Notes: a model not told the origin generated them from the letters alone. A stretch of DNA of 48,549 nt from JBCBTD01 sp039818825 (GCA_039818825.1 JBCBTD010000032.1:1-48549), one strand, 5' to 3'. Positions 1 through 8,375 are shown, counted from the first letter of the stretch. Numbers and translations are program-made.

Positions 1-247
1 CGTGCTCGACAACCTCGCTGGGTTGTTCGAGGAGCTGCGTCATCAGCTTGGCGAGCCGCTTTTGGTGATCGGTTGTGACAACGTCCTCCGGCGACTGCAC
101 TTGGCCCAGAGTGGTGGTTTGGTCCGCGCCAGCGCACTGATGCGTGACAATTCGGTCGTGGGATTCAATACGTTCGGTGAACAGTTCGCGTCGATGCACG
201 TCAATCAGACGTTCACCGGCGTGGCCATCGGGCGGGAGAGACGTTGA
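1..247 (+). CDS. FIST-domain sensor protein, C-terminal part (gene starts outside window)
   Basis: Only the last 81 codons are present; the reading frame is open to the left edge. The visible part has the closing signature of the FIST C domain: GCDNVLRR, then VVGFNTFGEQ, then HVNQTFTGVAIG at the end. FIST proteins are ligand-sensing signal-transduction proteins, and the NosP subgroup is a nitric-oxide sensor that controls the kinase encoded next to it. The stop codon overlaps the kinase start by four bases (TTGA), so the two products are probably translated in a coupled way and work together. NosP itself cannot be claimed, because the haem-binding part lies outside the window. FIST assignment is firm; the ligand is inferred. 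Confidence 0.82.
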   Translation, partial: VLDNLAGLFEELRHQLGEPLLVIGCDNVLRRLHLAQSGGLVRASALMRDNSVVGFNTFGEQFASMHVNQTFTGVAIGRERR

Positions 248-1614
248 CCACGACGGCGGCCGGTCGCGGCGGCAGCTTGGCCTTGTTGCAAGCGGAGAAC
301 GCCAAGCTTCGGAAAATCAATCAGGTGCTGATGAGCCGCGTCGAGCGGAGCATGGACCTGCAGGGCAACGACTTCTCGTTGTTCGAGACGGCGATCCTCC
401 TCGAAGGGCGGGTGAACGACCGGACGTCGGAGCTGCGCCGGGCGCTCGACGAGTTGCAGAGCTCGAACGCGGCGTTGGAAGCCGCGCGCTCTGCCGCCGA
501 CGAGGCGAACCAGTCGAAGACCCGGTTTCTGGCTGCGGCCAGCCACGACATCCTGCAGCCACTCAACGCGGCGCGATTGTTCTTGTCGGCGCTGGCCGAT
601 ACTCCTCAGACCGATGAGGCCCGCCGACTGATCGACTACGCCGACGATGCGTTCGAATCGGTCGAGCGGCTGTTGGGCGCGCTGCTCGACATCTCGAAGC
701 TCGACGCTGGCGTGATGCGGCCGGCAATCACCGACGTCGACCTCGGCCAGTTGCTGCGGACCACGGCGACCGAGTTCCAGCCCGTAGCCGACGAACGCGG
801 TCTGAAGCTGCGCTACGTCCCGGTCCGCTGCACCGTGCGGAGCGACGGGCACCTGCTGGTTCGCGTGGTGCGCAATTTCGTCTCCAACGCGCTACGCTAC
901 ACCCGGTCCGGTGGCGTGCTTCTGGGTGTCCGACGCCAAGGAGCGTTCGCCCGCATCGAGGTGATCGATACCGGTTCGGGCATGCCGCAGGACAAGCTCG
1001 AAGTGATCTTCGAGGAGTTCCGTCGGCTCGTCGGCGCCGCGCAGGACTACGAGCGCGGCTTCGGCCTCGGTTTGGCGATCGTCCGACGCATTGCCCGGAT
1101 GTTGGAGCATCCGTTGACGGTGCGCTCGGTCGAGCAGCAGGGCTCGTGCTTCGCCGTGACCGTGCCGGTGGTCGGTTGGACGAGCACGGCGCCTACGCGT
1201 CCCGTCGTCGACGACCTGACCACCGACAGCCTGAGCGGCGCTTTGGTTGCGGTGGTCGAGAACGAGCCGGCCATCCTCGAGGCGATGCAGACCGTCCTGC
1301 AGCGTTGGGGCTGTCGGGTGATCGTCGGCAGCTCCGGGGCAACCCTGAACGCCGCATTGGAAGTCGCGCAGGCAACGCCCGATGCGGTGATCGCCGACTA
1401 CCACCTCGACGACGATGCGAACGGTCTCGATGTCATCCTCGGCATTCGACAGCGGCTGGATGGAGCGGTACCCGGGATCGTCGTCACGGCCGACCGGACA
1501 GCCGAGGTCCGCGCAGAAGTGGCCGCCTCGGACTGTTCGATCTTGAACAAGCCGGTGCGTCCGGGGCGCCTACGCTCGCTCTTGTCCCACGTCTTGGCAC
1601 AACGCGACGTCTAG
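244..1614 (+). CDS. Hybrid sensor histidine kinase/response regulator, NahK-type
   Basis: Soluble 456-residue hybrid kinase with no membrane segment. It has an N-terminal coiled coil (about residues 15-95), a dimerisation/phosphoacceptor helix with H101 in the box SHDILQPLNAARLF, an HATPase_c domain (N box near N211-N215, DTGSGMP 242-248, RGFGLGLAIV 271-280) and a C-terminal receiver with phosphoacceptor D385 and K436. The layout and the HDILQPLNAARL motif match the kinases found beside FIST sensors (NahK of Pseudomonas, and Legionella relatives). The start is TTG, overlapping the FIST stop codon. The likely flow is ligand to FIST protein to kinase to the convergent LuxR-type regulator. Unlike P. 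aeruginosa NahK, no PAS domain is visible between coiled coil and H box. The family is firm, the partners are inferred. Confidence 0.93.
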   Translation: MTTTAAGRGGSLALLQAENAKLRKINQVLMSRVERSMDLQGNDFSLFETAILLEGRVNDRTSELRRALDELQSSNAALEAARSAADEANQSKTRFLAAASHDILQPLNAARLFLSALADTPQTDEARRLIDYADDAFESVERLLGALLDISKLDAGVMRPAITDVDLGQLLRTTATEFQPVADERGLKLRYVPVRCTVRSDGHLLVRVVRNFVSNALRYTRSGGVLLGVRRQGAFARIEVIDTGSGMPQDKLEVIFEEFRRLVGAAQDYERGFGLGLAIVRRIARMLEHPLTVRSVEQQGSCFAVTVPVVGWTSTAPTRPVVDDLTTDSLSGALVAVVENEPAILEAMQTVLQRWGCRVIVGSSGATLNAALEVAQATPDAVIADYHLDDDANGLDVILGIRQRLDGAVPGIVVTADRTAEVRAEVAASDCSILNKPVRPGRLRSLLSHVLAQRDV

Positions 1615-1640
1615 TGCGCCCGACGTTGCACCGCGCGGCG

Positions 1641-2303
1641 TCACATCGGAATCGATTCTTTCGAGAAGTGGGTCTGCGCTGCCAACACGGCTTGGGTCCG
1701 ACTGTGAACCTTCAGCTTACGCAGGATCGCCGTGATGTGCGCCTTCACCGTGGTCTCGGCGACGTCGAGTTCGTAGGCGATGATCTTGTTGGGCTTGCCT
1801 TCGGCGATCAGCGACAAGACCCGCATCTGCTGCGGCGTCAGCGTCGACATCCGTTTGGCGACTTCGAGGCGCTCACGTTCGTCGTCCGACGGCTCGTCCT
1901 CGATCTGGGCATGTGGCGGGACGAAGATCTCGCCATCCAGCACGCTCTGGATCGCCGCGGCGATCTCGTGTCGACCCAGCGATTTCGGGATGAAGCCGGC
2001 GGCACCGAAGGTGATCGCCTCGCGGATGGTCCCGCGCTCTTCGGTGGCCGATACGATTACGATCGGCACGTCCGGGTAGCTCTGCCGAAGATCGACGAGA
2101 CCCGAGAAACCGACCACACCCGGCATCTTCAAGTCCAGCAGAATGAGGTCCAAATCCGAGTTGGCCGCTGCGAGTGACTTGATGCCGTCGATGTCCTGCG
2201 CCTCGACGATGCTGTTCTGCTCTCCTTGGCAAGCATCGCCCAACGCTACGCGCAACGCCTCGCGAAAAAGAGGGTGGTCGTCGCCTATGAGGACTTTCGC
2301 CAT
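1641..2303 (-). CDS. NarL/FixJ-family response regulator (REC + LuxR HTH)
   Basis: A 220-residue cytoplasmic transcription factor. The receiver domain covers about residues 3-122, with the acidic pair at D8/D9, phosphoacceptor D57 in ILLDLKMPG, the switch S85 and K107 in FIPKSLG. The LuxR-type helix-turn-helix covers about 154-205 (LTPQQMRVLSLIAEGKPNK, then TTVKAHITAILRKL). The ATG at 2303 was preferred over an upstream in-frame start because it begins directly at the receiver fold and has a GGAGG about nine bases ahead. It is convergent with the FIST/kinase pair, with 26 bases between the stops. That position makes it the natural output partner of the kinase, although this is inferred from neighbourhood only. 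Confidence 0.92.
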   Translation of the reverse strand: MAKVLIGDDHPLFREALRVALGDACQGEQNSIVEAQDIDGIKSLAAANSDLDLILLDLKMPGVVGFSGLVDLRQSYPDVPIVIVSATEERGTIREAITFGAAGFIPKSLGRHEIAAAIQSVLDGEIFVPPHAQIEDEPSDDERERLEVAKRMSTLTPQQMRVLSLIAEGKPNKIIAYELDVAETTVKAHITAILRKLKVHSRTQAVLAAQTHFSKESIPM

Positions 2304-2426
2304 GGATTGCGCCTCCGCCTTTGACAAGCGAGTTTTGTGTCCCAGCTTTCGATCAAGATGGCAACCGCGAATGCGCCGCGGATCATGGCCCCGCCGTCCG
2401 CATTCTGCCAGTGGGAGCAACGTGAC

Positions 2427-3125
2427 GTGGAGCCAACGCAGCCCGTCGCCGTGGTGTTCGATCTCGACGGAACCTTGATCGACAGCGCGCCAGACCTTCG
2501 GGTCGCGGGCAATCGGCTACTCGGTGCGCGAGGTCTTCCGCCGGTCGATCTCCATACCGTTCGCCAGGCGGTCGGCGATGGCGTCGGGCTATTGGTGGAG
2601 CGGCTTTTCGCCGCAGTGGGCGCGCCGCTTTCTGCTGGTGAAGTTGCGCTGCGGACGAATGAGTTCAGGGATTTGTACTTGGAGCGCGTGTGCGAGCTCA
2701 CACGAACACTTCCCGGCGCGACCATCACGTTGGCCCGGTTGACCGAGGCAGGGTGGCGCTTGGGGCTTTGTACCAACAAACCGGCGGCTCACACCGCCCT
2801 GGTCCTCGAACGGCTCGACCTTGCGCCGTTCTTCGCCAGCGTCGTCGCTGGCGACACGCTAGCGGTGCGGAAGCCAGACCCGGCACCGCTGCGCCGCGCT
2901 CTCGAGGAACTCCGGACGCCGCCGAACCGCGCCGTGTTCGTCGGCGACAGCGCCATCGACGTTCGGACGGCGCGGGCTGCCGATGTTCCCGTGGTCTTCG
3001 TCGAGGGCGGTTACGCCCATGACGATGTCGAACCGCTTGCGCCTGACGCGCGGATCGCCAACTTGGAAGAGTTGCCCGCCATCGTCGGGCGGTGGCTCGG
3101 TCCAGGGAGCGAGGTGCAGCGTTGA
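2427..3125 (+). CDS. gph: HAD-superfamily phosphoglycolate phosphatase-like hydrolase
   Basis: Likely hydrolyses 2-phosphoglycolate to glycolate, a housekeeping step that clears a by-product of DNA repair or oxygenase reactions. The protein (about 232 residues) starts with the HAD nucleophile motif FDLDGTLIDSAPDL (D12 and D14). It continues with motif II/III LCTNKPAAHT and RKPDPAPL, and motif IV FVGDSAIDVRTARAA, with a C1-type helical cap between. A GTG at 2427 with GGGAG about 11 bases upstream was chosen; an in-frame ATG at 2385 would add 14 residues without domain content. The stop overlaps the next gene's TTG by four bases (TTGA). A related HAD phosphatase of different specificity cannot be excluded. 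Confidence 0.88.
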   Translation: MEPTQPVAVVFDLDGTLIDSAPDLRVAGNRLLGARGLPPVDLHTVRQAVGDGVGLLVERLFAAVGAPLSAGEVALRTNEFRDLYLERVCELTRTLPGATITLARLTEAGWRLGLCTNKPAAHTALVLERLDLAPFFASVVAGDTLAVRKPDPAPLRRALEELRTPPNRAVFVGDSAIDVRTARAADVPVVFVEGGYAHDDVEPLAPDARIANLEELPAIVGRWLGPGSEVQR

Positions 3126-3946
3126 ACGTCTTCGTTGGTGCCGCCGCAGGCTATGCGGCCGTGGTCGGTACGCTCTACGTGTTGCAGGATCGGATGATCT
3201 TTCCGGTCGGGCGGGCGTCCTCACCGAGGCGAGACCTGCCCGCGGAGGCCGTACGCTGGCAAGTCGACGTTGCCGATGGCTTGGCGCTCCGCGGCATGCA
3301 TCTGCCTGCGCGCAGTGCAAGCGCAGGCGTCGCGATGGTGTTCGGCGGCAATGGGGGCAACGCGCAGGACGCCGCGTTGCTGATCAAGGATTGCCTGCCT
3401 GACCACGATGTCGTCGCCTTCCACTACCGCGGTTACCGGCCGAGCGATGGCCGGCCCAGCGAGGCGGCGCTTTGTGCCGACGCCGAGGTCGTGTTCGACG
3501 AGACCGTCGCCCGACTGCCGGGCCTGCCGGTCGTCGCCGTCGGCCTGAGCCTGGGCACCGGTGTGGCGGCGCATCTGGCGGCGACGCGGCCCCTGAGCGG
3601 TGCCGTGCTGTTGACCCCGTTCGACTCGATCGTCGCCATCGGCCAGGAGCGCTACTGGTGGGCGCCGGTCGACAGGCTGCTCCGCCACCGCTTCGAGAGT
3701 GATCGTCGCCTCGCGCGCTCGACGGTGCCGATCGCAGTGATCGCGGCCGAACAGGACGACGTCGTGCCGCCGGAACGCACGAGGCAGTTGCTCACGCAAA
3801 TCCCGCGGCTGGTCTTCGAGAAGTGGTTCGCCGACGCGGGTCACCGTTCGTTCTACGGCGATCCTGAGTTTCCGGACGTCTTGCGCGATGCCGTCCGCGC
3901 CGTTCAGGACGCTGCGACAGCGCCGGAAGCCGCGGCGGCGTCCTGA
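3122..3946 (+). CDS. Membrane-anchored alpha/beta hydrolase (BEM46/ABHD13-like)
   Basis: A 274-residue serine hydrolase. An N-terminal hydrophobic stretch (about residues 3-22, FVGAAAGYAAVVGTLYVLQ) looks like a signal anchor, so the catalytic domain probably faces the periplasm. The fold shows an oxyanion loop (VFGGNGGN), the nucleophile elbow GLSLG, an acid in EQDDVVPP and a histidine in AGHRSFYG. Its closest general resemblance is to BEM46/ABHD13-type hydrolases, whose substrates are poorly known. The TTG start at 3122 is inside the gph stop (TTGA overlap), which suggests coupled translation. It converges on metZ: its last bases overlap the end of metZ by 43 bases on opposite strands. The substrate is unknown. 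Confidence 0.85.
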   Translation: MNVFVGAAAGYAAVVGTLYVLQDRMIFPVGRASSPRRDLPAEAVRWQVDVADGLALRGMHLPARSASAGVAMVFGGNGGNAQDAALLIKDCLPDHDVVAFHYRGYRPSDGRPSEAALCADAEVVFDETVARLPGLPVVAVGLSLGTGVAAHLAATRPLSGAVLLTPFDSIVAIGQERYWWAPVDRLLRHRFESDRRLARSTVPIAVIAAEQDDVVPPERTRQLLTQIPRLVFEKWFADAGHRSFYGDPEFPDVLRDAVRAVQDAATAPEAAAAS

Positions 3947-5130
3947 CCACGGGCGGCCGCGCGTAGCGCGTCGTCGAGGTCGTTGAGCAGGTCGGCCGGC
4001 TCCTCCAGACCCACCGACAGGCGGATGAGGTCGTCGGTGATGCCGAGTTGGGTTCGCTCGTCCTCGGGGATCTTCGAATGCGTGGTGGTTGCCGGATGGG
4101 TCGCCAGCGAACGGGCGTCGCCGAGGTTGTTCGACAAGGTGACGAGTCGGAGGTGGTTCATCACGCTGAAGGCACGATTTTTGCCACCGCCGACGCGGAA
4201 CGCCAGCAGGCTCCCGCCGCCCGTCATCTGCCGCCTCGCCAGCTCCGCCTGGGGATGATCGGCTGAGCCAGGCCACAGCACGGTGTCGACAAGGGGGTGC
4301 GCGGCCAGGAAGCTCGCCACGCGCTCGGCCCCGACACCGTGGGCGTCGACCCGTAGCGACAGCGTCTCCAGACCCTTGGAAAGGACCCAGGCGTTGAACG
4401 GGCTGAGCGCTGGCCCGGTGTTCTTCAGGAACGGATGGATCACGTCCTGGCGCGTCGCTGCATCCGACAGGATCACGCCGCCGAGACATCGTCCCTGGCC
4501 GTCGATGTGCTTGGTGGCGGAGTAAACGACGAGGTCTGCGCCGAGCGGCAAGGGGCGTTGCAGCAGCGGCGTCGCGAACACGTTGTCGACGATGACCTTG
4601 GCGCCGGCGGCATGGGCCAGTTCGGCAACGGCGGCGATGTCGACGAGATCGAGCGTCGGGTTGCCGGGCGTCTCGAAGAAGACCAGGGCCGTCGGCTGCG
4701 CCAGAGCGGCGGCCCAGGCGTCGAGGTCGGTGCCGTCGACCAGAACGACGTCGATACCGAAGCGCGGCAGCAGTTCGCTCACCACCCAGTGACAGGAGCC
4801 GAACAGCAAGCGCGCCGCCACGACCCGGTCACCAGCTCGCAGCAGCGCCATCAACGACGCGGTCACGGCGGCCATGCCCGTCGCCGTCGCGGCGGCGTCT
4901 TCGGCACCTTCGAGCAGAGCCATGCGTCGCTCGAAGCTGCGTACTGTCGGATTGCCGACGCGGCTGTACATGTAGCCTGGATCTTGGTCGCTGAACCGCG
5001 CTTCGGCGTCCTCGGCCTGCGCGTAGGCGAAGCCCGAGGTCAGATACATCGCTTCCGAGCTTTCGCCGAAGGGCGAACGCTCCAGGCCGCCGTGGATCAT
5101 TTTCGTGCGCGGGTGCCACGCCTCGCTCAT
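3904..5130 (-). CDS. metZ: O-succinylhomoserine sulfhydrylase
   Basis: PLP enzyme of the Cys/Met metabolism family, making homocysteine from O-succinylhomoserine and sulfide in methionine synthesis. The 408-residue protein has the PLP lysine K207 in YSATKHIDGQG, the pyridine-nitrogen aspartate D182 in VDNVFATP, the YSRVGNPT motif near residue 55 and the family hallmark FFETPGNPT near 151. The length is normal. The ATG at 5130 follows GGAAGGGA and lies just downstream of a terminator and a SAM-II aptamer, so synthesis is probably shut down when S-adenosylmethionine is plentiful. The riboswitch context independently supports a methionine role over a cystathionine-lyase role. pyrD lies upstream on the same strand. 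Confidence 0.95.
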   Translation of the reverse strand: MSEAWHPRTKMIHGGLERSPFGESSEAMYLTSGFAYAQAEDAEARFSDQDPGYMYSRVGNPTVRSFERRMALLEGAEDAAATATGMAAVTASLMALLRAGDRVVAARLLFGSCHWVVSELLPRFGIDVVLVDGTDLDAWAAALAQPTALVFFETPGNPTLDLVDIAAVAELAHAAGAKVIVDNVFATPLLQRPLPLGADLVVYSATKHIDGQGRCLGGVILSDAATRQDVIHPFLKNTGPALSPFNAWVLSKGLETLSLRVDAHGVGAERVASFLAAHPLVDTVLWPGSADHPQAELARRQMTGGGSLLAFRVGGGKNRAFSVMNHLRLVTLSNNLGDARSLATHPATTTHSKIPEDERTQLGITDDLIRLSVGLEEPADLLNDLDDALRAAARGQDAAAASGAVAAS

Positions 5131-5164
5131 CGCCGTCCCTTCCGGCCCCGGTCTCCCCGGGAAC

Positions 5165-5191
5165 AAAAAAAGCTCCGGTCGCGACCGGAGC
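5165..5191 (-). terminator. Intrinsic terminator between SAM-II aptamer and metZ
   Basis: A perfect 20-base palindrome (5172-5191; on the minus strand a GCTCCGGTCG arm followed by its complement) is followed directly by seven Ts (5165-5171). It lies between the riboswitch aptamer and the metZ start, the position expected for an expression platform that ends transcription when the ligand is bound. Confidence 0.9.
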
Positions 5192-5204
5192 CCTCTGTCC
5201 CCGA

Positions 5205-5262
5205 TCTTTTAGCAGCTTGTTTAACGTGGCCTGCAAGCCGACCGGCTCAAATCACCACATGA
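5205..5262 (-). promoter_or_regulatory. SAM-II riboswitch aptamer upstream of metZ
   Basis: Read on the minus strand, this stretch carries the conserved SAM-II blocks in order: GTGGTGATTTG, CCGGTCGGCTTGCAGGCCACG, TTAAACAA and GCTGCTAAAAGA. The GTGG and CCAC segments can form stem P1, and GCAG in the loop can pair with CTGC downstream to make the H-type pseudoknot typical of this class. The aptamer begins about seven bases after the pyrD stop codon and is followed by an intrinsic terminator and then metZ. SAM-II elements are known mainly from alphaproteobacteria in front of metA, metX or metZ. Assignment rests on consensus blocks and pairing seen by eye. Confidence 0.9.
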
Positions 5263-5267
5263 CCCCG

Positions 5268-6311
5268 TTAGGCCAAGCGCCGCTCGCTGGCAAGCCCGCG
5301 GACGATGCGCCGCCCCAACCCCAACCCGCCGTAGACGAGGCCGGTGTAGAGCTGGAGGAGATCGGCGCCGGCGGCGAGCCGCTCGCCGGCGCTGGCCGGC
5401 CCGTCGATGCCGCCGACGCTGATGATGGCGCGATCGGGCGCCAAGGCTGCGCGTGCCAAGCGAAGGATCTCCGTCGCGCGCTCGCGCACTGGCCGACCGC
5501 TCAGGCCGCCGGCTTCTCGGGCGTGGCGACCGCGGAGATCGGTCGGGCGTGCCAGCAGCGTGTTGGTCAGCACCAGGCCGTCGACGGGGCGATCGTTGAC
5601 CGTCGCGACGATGACGTCGAGCTCGTCGGGAGCGAGGTCGGGCGCGAGTTTGACGAACAACGGCAACGGCGCCGATCCCGGCCCGCGCTTGCTTCGCTCC
5701 GCGAGGATCGCATCGAGCAGGCGCGTCAGCTCGCTGCCGTGTTGCATGGCCCGCAGTCCCGGCGTGTTGGGCGACGAGACGTTGATCGTCAGGTAGTCGG
5801 CGAGGTCGGCGAAGGCCCGGATTCCAGCGACGTAGTCGGCGACGGGATCGGCCGCGTCCTTGTTGCAGCCGATGTTGACGCCGACGACGCCCAGACGCCG
5901 ATCGCGCCCTTCGAGGCGGCGCGCCACGACGATGTGCCCTTCGTTGTTGAACCCGAGGCGGTTGATCACCGCTGCCTCCGCGGGCAGCCGAAACACCCGT
6001 GGCTTCGGGTTGCCGGCCTGCGGCCTCGGGGTGACCGTACCAACCTCGACGAAGCCGAAACCCCAACGCAGTAGAGCGCCGTAGGTCACGGCGTTCTTGT
6101 CGAAACCGGCGGCAATGCCGACGCCGTTCGCGAAGTGGAGGCCGGCCACGGTTCGTCCGAGCGATGGCGTCGCCGCTGGGTTGGGCGCCGGGATGCGGCG
6201 CAACAGCGCGAGGGCGAGATCGTGGGCGCGCTCGGGCGGCAGTGCACGGAGCATCATCGCGCCAGCGCGGTCCAGAGCCAGGCGGTCGATGAGGACGTCG
6301 GCAACCGACAT
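5268..6311 (-). CDS. pyrD: Dihydroorotate dehydrogenase (quinone), class 2
   Basis: Oxidises dihydroorotate to orotate in pyrimidine synthesis, passing electrons through FMN to membrane quinone. The 347-residue length and the N-terminal helical extension (RAGAMMLRALPPERAHDLAL) mark the membrane-associated class 2 form. Visible family motifs are NGVGIAAGFDKNA, GFGFVEVGTVTPRPQ, INRLGFNNEG, the catalytic-serine region INVSSPNTPGLR, and ISVGGI followed by LQLYTGLVYGG for FMN binding. The ATG at 6311 was chosen over a start 15 codons upstream because the extra residues have no family content. It is divergent from the SDR pair across about 165 bases. The stop lies seven bases before the metZ riboswitch, so a shared transcript is possible. 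Confidence 0.95.
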   Translation of the reverse strand: MSVADVLIDRLALDRAGAMMLRALPPERAHDLALALLRRIPAPNPAATPSLGRTVAGLHFANGVGIAAGFDKNAVTYGALLRWGFGFVEVGTVTPRPQAGNPKPRVFRLPAEAAVINRLGFNNEGHIVVARRLEGRDRRLGVVGVNIGCNKDAADPVADYVAGIRAFADLADYLTINVSSPNTPGLRAMQHGSELTRLLDAILAERSKRGPGSAPLPLFVKLAPDLAPDELDVIVATVNDRPVDGLVLTNTLLARPTDLRGRHAREAGGLSGRPVRERATEILRLARAALAPDRAIISVGGIDGPASAGERLAAGADLLQLYTGLVYGGLGLGRRIVRGLASERRLA

Positions 6312-6476
6312 TCGCGATCCGTTCGTGGCAGGAGAGGCCGCGGAAGCTCGACGCACGTGGTCCCTCGCGTCAAGCCGTCAGCGCGTTGTGCGGCGATTGA
6401 CAGAGCGGCGCGTCGACGGCGCATGATGGAGAACGCAGGGCGATCGGCTTGGTCGACCGAATAAGGAAGGAAAGCA

Positions 6477-7304
6477 ATGGGACCGCGGTTGGCGGGGAAG
6501 GTGGCCGTCGTCACCGGTGGCACCAGCGGGATCGGACGGCGCACCGTCGAGCGGTTCCGGGAGGAAGGCGCGCAGGTCGCCTTCTCCGGCCGCCGCGAGT
6601 TGGAGGGTGCGGCCGTGGCGGCCGGGACCGGTGCGGTGTTCGTGCGGGCAGACGTGGCCGTCGAGGCGGACGCCGAGAGGACCGTCAAGACGGCGGTCGA
6701 CCGCTTTGGCCGTCTCGACGTCCTGATGAACAACGCCGGTGGCCCGGCGCCGGTCTGCCGCGTCGAAGAGCTGCCATTGGACGCCTTTGACGAAGCGATG
6801 GCTGTCCACGTCCGCGGCGCGCTCGCGCACGTCAAGCATGCGGCGCCGATCATGCGCGCGCAGGCGTGCGGCAGCATCGTCAACGTTGCTTCGGCGGCCG
6901 GGCACCGGACCGGCTACGTGCCATCGATCCCCTACAGCGTGGCCAAGGCGGCGATCCTGCATCTGACACGGTGCGCGGCGATGGAGCTCGGTGAGGACGG
7001 CGTTCGGGTGAACTCGATCTCGCCCGGCGCCATCGCCACTGGCATCCACGGCAAGGCGTTCGGGTTGGCGGCGGACGCTGCGGACGACACCGCCGAGCGG
7101 GTGAAGCCGATGCTGGCAACGTTGCAGGCCGTACCGCGTGCTGGCTCGACCGACGACATCGCGAACGCCGCCGTCTTTCTCGCCAGCGACGAGGCTGGGT
7201 TCGTGAACGGGGAAGACATGGTCATCGACGGCGGCCTGATCTGGGGCCGGCGGTACTCCGAGGTGATGGCCGGCGGAGCAGCCTGGACCAAGCTGTTCGA
7301 CTGA
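6477..7304 (+). CDS. SDR-family oxidoreductase (first of a tandem pair)
   Basis: Classical short-chain dehydrogenase/reductase of 275 residues, NAD(P)-dependent and cytoplasmic; the substrate is unknown. The cofactor loop TGGTSGIG is at 13-20, the NNAG motif at 85-88, and the catalytic set is S139, Y153 and K157. The protein ends with a conserved FVNGEDMVIDGGLIWG block and a tail to residue 275. The start follows AGGAAGGA. An ungapped hand comparison with the next gene gives 206 of 275 identical residues (75%), so the two arose by tandem duplication. R39 and R40 after strand 2 would suit NADP(H), although that is only suggestive. Confidence 0.9.
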   Translation: MGPRLAGKVAVVTGGTSGIGRRTVERFREEGAQVAFSGRRELEGAAVAAGTGAVFVRADVAVEADAERTVKTAVDRFGRLDVLMNNAGGPAPVCRVEELPLDAFDEAMAVHVRGALAHVKHAAPIMRAQACGSIVNVASAAGHRTGYVPSIPYSVAKAAILHLTRCAAMELGEDGVRVNSISPGAIATGIHGKAFGLAADAADDTAERVKPMLATLQAVPRAGSTDDIANAAVFLASDEAGFVNGEDMVIDGGLIWGRRYSEVMAGGAAWTKLFD

Positions 7305-7405
7305 GTCTGCGGCGGCCGACGAAGCCTTGACTAGCCGACCCGGCGCGATCCGAGTGGATCGGGGCGCGGTGGACCGCGACCGTTGGAAGCCACGGGAGCG
7401 AGCAC

Positions 7406-8233
7406 ATGGGCACTCGGCTAGCGGGCAAGGTGGCGATCGCCACCGGCGGCACGAGCGGCATCGGCCGACGAACGGTCGAACGCTTCGTCGAGGAGGGCGC
7501 GACCGTCGTCTTCAGTGGTCGGCGTGAACGAGAGGGCGCGGCGGTGGCGGCCGCTACCGGTGGTACCTTCATGGCCGGTGACGTCACGGTCGAGGCCGAC
7601 GTCGAGCGGACGTTGGGTGCCGCCATCGACCGCTTCGGGCGGGTCGACGTCGTCATGGACAACGCTGGCGGGCCGGCGGGGCAGGGCCGCCTGGAAGATC
7701 TGCCGCTCGAGGCGTTCGACGCCGCAATGGCGCTGCACGTGCGAGCGACTCTCGCCCACATCAAACACGCAGCGCCGATCATGCGAGCGCAGGCCGCAGG
7801 CAGCATCATCAACATCGCCTCCGTCGCTGGCCACCGAGCCGGCTACTCGTCGTCGGTGCTCTATGGCACTGCCAAGGCGGCGGTGATCCACCTCACCCGG
7901 CTCGCGGCAATGGAGCTGGGCGAGGACGGCGTGCGCGTCAACTCGATCTCGCCCGGCGGCATCGCTACCGGCATCTTCGGCAAATCGCTCGGGATGGACC
8001 CAGCCGCCGCCGACGCCGCCGCCGATCGGGTGAAAGCGGCGCTGGCCAAGCTGCAGGCCATCCCGCGCGCCGGCCTGACCGACGACATTGCCGATGCCGC
8101 CGTCTTTCTGGCCAGTGACGAAGCCGGATTCGTCAACGGTGAGGACATGGTGATCGACGGTGGCTTGATCTGGGGTCGTCGTCGCTCCGAAGTCATGGCC
8201 GGCGGCTCTCGTTGGGCCGAGCTTTTCGATTGA
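7406..8233 (+). CDS. SDR-family oxidoreductase (second of a tandem pair)
   Basis: A 275-residue classical short-chain dehydrogenase/reductase and a paralog of the preceding gene, with about 75% identity in an ungapped alignment. The cofactor loop TGGTSGIG (13-20) and catalytic S139, Y153 and K157 are intact. The NNAG structural motif is changed to DNAG (D85). Differences concentrate around residues 91-96, 147-155 and 191-203. The last two flank the active-site tyrosine and the substrate-binding loop, which suggests that the copies diverged in substrate rather than cofactor. The start is preceded by GGGAGCGAG. It lies 101 bases after its twin. The substrate is unknown. Confidence 0.9.
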   Translation: MGTRLAGKVAIATGGTSGIGRRTVERFVEEGATVVFSGRREREGAAVAAATGGTFMAGDVTVEADVERTLGAAIDRFGRVDVVMDNAGGPAGQGRLEDLPLEAFDAAMALHVRATLAHIKHAAPIMRAQAAGSIINIASVAGHRAGYSSSVLYGTAKAAVIHLTRLAAMELGEDGVRVNSISPGGIATGIFGKSLGMDPAAADAAADRVKAALAKLQAIPRAGLTDDIADAAVFLASDEAGFVNGEDMVIDGGLIWGRRRSEVMAGGSRWAELFD

Positions 8234-8375
8234 GCTGGTCGGTTTCCGGCTGGCAGCCGTCGAAATCGGCAGTGGTCGCGCGTCTTGGGTCCGGATGCGC
8301 AATTCGGCGGCGTGCGCATCCGCTACCGGTGCATCTGGGTGCCGGCGACAGTGGCCGCCTCGGGAGTGCGAGCAT

